Shown piece after piece: positions 61,918-64,000 of a DNA stretch of 64,000 bases. Position numbers and translations under genes: made by a program. Source of the stretch: Planctomycetota bacterium (GTDB taxonomy: Bacteria; Planctomycetota; UBA1135; GCA-002686595); contig JAJDEU010000062.1 in NCBI GenBank assembly GCA_029259635.1, positions 84,250 through 148,249 on the forward strand. Direction: 5' to 3'. The stretch's first letter is position 1, and the number at the start of each line of letters is the position of its first letter. The notes beneath the pieces were generated by a model, which worked only from the letters and a program-made list of their open reading frames with translations, had not been told where the DNA came from and made no database searches.

Positions 61918-62781
61918 TTAGCCGCGAGCGTGCTCGGCGGGCTTCTTGTGATGCTCGGGAGCGTGCTGCTTGAAGAAGCCGTGAATGGTGTGCATCAACT
62001 CGCGCTCACTCAACATCGCGGCCTTGCCGTCCTTGAGGGTCGGAGCTTCCGTGAGCTGGTGCGTCGTAATCGGGAGGACAAAGCGACCTTTCATCGATTC
62101 GCCGAGCTCCCAGCTCATGACCTTCCACGGCAGGATGTAGGGGTCCGTTGTCGTCGTCTCGTTCTTCACAAGAACGAAGGCAATCCGGCCGTGCTTCGGC
62201 TCGATCAAGAGTTCGGTGACCGTGCCGAAGCGCTCGCTCTTGGCGAGCACATGAGTGCCGTGAAGAGTGGACGCGGCCAAACGGCGCGGGAGCTTCTTGG
62301 CCATCGCGGCTTCGCGAGCTTTGCCGGCTTCGTCGAGCTTGGCGTCGGCGTCCATTGTATGCGTGCCGAGCTCGCCCGTCCGCGCGAGAACTTCAACGTC
62401 GAAGACCGGCATGGACTGCAGGAACTCGCGCGTAACCGGGAGCGACAGGTGCTTGGTCTCAGCGTTCCACGCGAACTTCTCGAACGGGATCAGGCGCGGC
62501 TGACCGACTTCTTCTTGCAGTTGAAGAGCAACAAAGAGCAGCTCGCCGCTCTCGCGATCGACAACGTAGTCGATCATCGATCCCAAAAGATGGCCAGCTT
62601 CGTCGTTGACGAGTGCCTCGATGCCGATCGGCGCCTTGATAAAGGTCGGTGCTTTGCGCTCGGCATTTTGCATGCGCTCGGCGCCTTCGCGCGTCGCTTG
62701 ATCATGCTCTTGGCCGAACGAGGGCGTCGCCGCAAGGACGGCGATGGTTGAAAGGAGTGCGAGAGTTTTGGAGTGCTTCAT
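61918..62781 (-). CDS. Exported PRC-barrel domain protein
   Basis: A 287-residue protein with a signal peptide (TLALLSTIAVLAATPSFG). Two PRC-barrel-like units are visible: IEALVNDEAGHLLGSMIDYV with GELLFVALQLQE..PRLIPF, and SERFGTVTELLIEPKHGRIA with FVLVKN..YILPWKVM. PRC barrels bind RNA or mediate protein contacts; an exported version suggests envelope or stress roles. I start at ATG 62781; the longer frame upstream is not signal-like. Confidence 0.78.
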   Translation of the reverse strand: MKHSKTLALLSTIAVLAATPSFGQEHDQATREGAERMQNAERKAPTFIKAPIGIEALVNDEAGHLLGSMIDYVVDRESGELLFVALQLQEEVGQPRLIPFEKFAWNAETKHLSLPVTREFLQSMPVFDVEVLARTGELGTHTMDADAKLDEAGKAREAAMAKKLPRRLAASTLHGTHVLAKSERFGTVTELLIEPKHGRIAFVLVKNETTTTDPYILPWKVMSWELGESMKGRFVLPITTHQLTEAPTLKDGKAAMLSERELMHTIHGFFKQHAPEHHKKPAEHARG

Positions 62782-63066
62782 TGTTCGGTGGTTCTGATTG
62801 CGGGGGGGAGTGCGTAGATCAGCGATCGCGATCGCTGGAACTGAAACTAGTAGAGCAACCGGCCGTTGAATGAAGACTGAATGCCAGATGAGAACGTGTT
62901 CATCTCGCCCGGCGAAGGTGCCCATACGGTGCGCGCACTCTGCTGCCGGTACGGCGGCAATAACTAGTACAAGTCCGCCTTGCCGGTTTCGTGTATCCTC
63001 GTGACCCGGCTCCGTAGACCTGGTTTGGAACACCAAGTCGTCATCACCTAGTCGTGGCTTTCCATC

Positions 63067-63765
63067 GTGAGGACACCCGTGAGAATTCTCGTCATTGAAG
63101 ACAACCCCGATATGGCTTCTGCCATTCGTCAGGGACTCAAAGAAAACGGTTACACCGTCGACGTCGCACACAAGGGCTTCGAGGGTGAAGAGCGCGCGGC
63201 TGCCGACCCCTACGACCTGATCATTCTCGATGTCATGCTGCCCGACCGCGACGGCGTCGAGTTGTGTCGCAACCTTCGACGTCGCGAAGTCTCGACCTTC
63301 ATCCTGATGTTGACGGCTTTGTCGAGCACCTTCGACAAGGTGGCGGGCCTCGATGCCGGCGCCGATGACTACCTCACCAAGCCGTTCGAGTTTGAGGAGC
63401 TGCTCGCTCGCATTCGGACGCTCCTACGGCGCGGAAATCCGGCGGAAGCCACGAAGCTCGAGTTCGGCGGACTCGAGCTCGACCTGATCGCGCGTCGCGT
63501 TCGACGCGACGGTCACAAGATCAAGCTGTCCGCTCGCGAGTTCTCCCTGCTCGAGTTCTTCATGCGCAAACCCGACCGCGTTGTCGATCGAACGACCATC
63601 GCTCAGAAGGTTTGGGACATCAACTACGAGCCGTCCAGCAACGTCATAGACGTGTGCATCTCTTCGCTGCGCAAGAAGATCGACAAAGAGTTCGAGCGCC
63701 CTCTGCTCCACACGGTGATCGGAATGGGCTACCGGTTCGGCGAGCCGGAAGAAGAGATGGCGTAG
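63067..63765 (+). CDS. OmpR/PhoB-type response regulator
   Basis: A 232-residue regulator: receiver with acidic pocket IEDN (10-13), phospho-acceptor Asp55 in LIILDVMLPD and Lys105 in LTKPFEF, followed by a winged-helix output (LSAREFSLLEFFMRKPDRVV, SSNVIDVCISSLRKKID, IGMGYRF). GTG 63067 is used as start; GTG 63079 is possible. The cognate kinase would normally follow, but a palindromic-ended element fills 63803-64000, so it may lie beyond the window. Confidence 0.92.
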   Translation: MRTPVRILVIEDNPDMASAIRQGLKENGYTVDVAHKGFEGEERAAADPYDLIILDVMLPDRDGVELCRNLRRREVSTFILMLTALSSTFDKVAGLDAGADDYLTKPFEFEELLARIRTLLRRGNPAEATKLEFGGLELDLIARRVRRDGHKIKLSAREFSLLEFFMRKPDRVVDRTTIAQKVWDINYEPSSNVIDVCISSLRKKIDKEFERPLLHTVIGMGYRFGEPEEEMA

Positions 63766-63802
63766 CGGACCGTGGTCAGAGTTTCTCAAACCTCGAGCAC
63801 CT

Positions 63803-64000
63803 AGCCCGGATTATTCATGACCTCGCGGACCAAACTCCTCGAACGGCCGGCTTCACCGGCCTTTCGGCCCCTGCCGGAACTTTGCGCGTGCCGGCGTCCT
63901 CGACGACCTGTTCAGGTCGACTGTGGGGCCGGCGCGCGCAAAGCACCAGCAGGAACCGAATCGAGGCGTTTTGCCTCGCGGCTCATGAATAACCCGGGCT
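63803..64000. mobile_element. Non-autonomous inverted-repeat element (198 bp) at the window end
   Basis: AGCCCGGATTATTCATGA (63803-63820) is matched by the reverse complement TCATGAATAACCCGGGCT (63983-64000) at 17 of 18 bases. No long frame lies inside; further inward there are subterminal inverted stretches (CCGGCGTCC..., GGCCGGCGCGC). The ends resemble those I associate with IS1380-like elements, but this is from memory. It ends exactly at the window edge. Confidence 0.65.

Noticed and set aside
1..64000. tRNA and rRNA genes
   Set aside because: I looked for cloverleaf-like or rRNA-conserved sequences by eye and saw none; a dedicated scan would be needed to exclude a tRNA.

Overview
The window looks like a GC-rich chromosome segment of a planctomycete-type bacterium. 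The evidence is the gene set. There are two ECF sigma factors fused through one membrane helix to carboxypeptidase-regulatory-like (beta-sandwich) domains. There is a short ECF sigma factor of the HTLQPTALVHE type beside a Ser/Thr kinase with a long C-terminal half, a 1706-residue TPR-CHAT protein, and many signal-peptide or lipoprotein genes of unknown function. I see no rRNA, tRNA or CRISPR array. The lineage call is inference.
Layout. 1-4.3 kb: an HTH/nucleotidyltransferase pair resembling a toxin-antitoxin module, a spermidine-synthase-like methyltransferase, a stretch of gene debris (IF2_N-like fragment, duplicated aminotransferase tail) and an intact PLP aminotransferase. 4.8-16.5 kb: an exported beta-sandwich protein, a GntR regulator with its hydrolase, a TPR lipoprotein, a larger hydrolase, an SRPBCC/ArsR pair, a MarR regulator with its exported target gene, and a cysteine-synthase-like enzyme. 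16.5-19.6 kb: a fused sigma factor and a CHAT remnant. 19.7-23.6 kb: a defence-like island with a DprA/SLOG protein, a phosphoribosyltransferase, a HAD-PRTase fusion, a possible small Cys-rich ORF, an IS66-like remnant and an AbiTii-like protein. 23.9-34.7 kb: an SGNH/MBOAT acyl-transfer pair, malic enzyme, acyl-CoA ligase, and a P-type ATPase coupled to a cation/calcium exchanger. 34.9-46.1 kb: a zinc-ribbon membrane protein, the second fused sigma factor, a kinase/sigma pair, small exported proteins and an M20 amidohydrolase. 46.1-64 kb: the giant TPR-CHAT gene, an M20 tail fragment, an HD protein, a hybrid histidine kinase, an amidohydrolase, a thioredoxin-TPR protein, a PRC-barrel protein, an OmpR-type regulator and an inverted-repeat element at the very end.
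The most distinctive feature is a family of seven non-autonomous palindromic elements with common ends (GATACGGAGYCAGGCTCC). They come in exactly two lengths, 193 bp (three copies) and 266 bp (four copies). Six of the seven lie within a few bases of a stop codon, and one has replaced the C-terminus of a hydrolase. The longer class may carry the degraded 5' end of a RAYT-like (Y1 HUH) transposase gene. Several orphan 3' gene ends (aminotransferase, hydrolase, CHAT, IS66, M20) suggest repeated rearrangement.
The strongest candidate for an under-described system is the DprA-like/PRTase/HAD-PRTase operon at 19.8-22.4 kb, followed by a divergent AbiTii-like gene.
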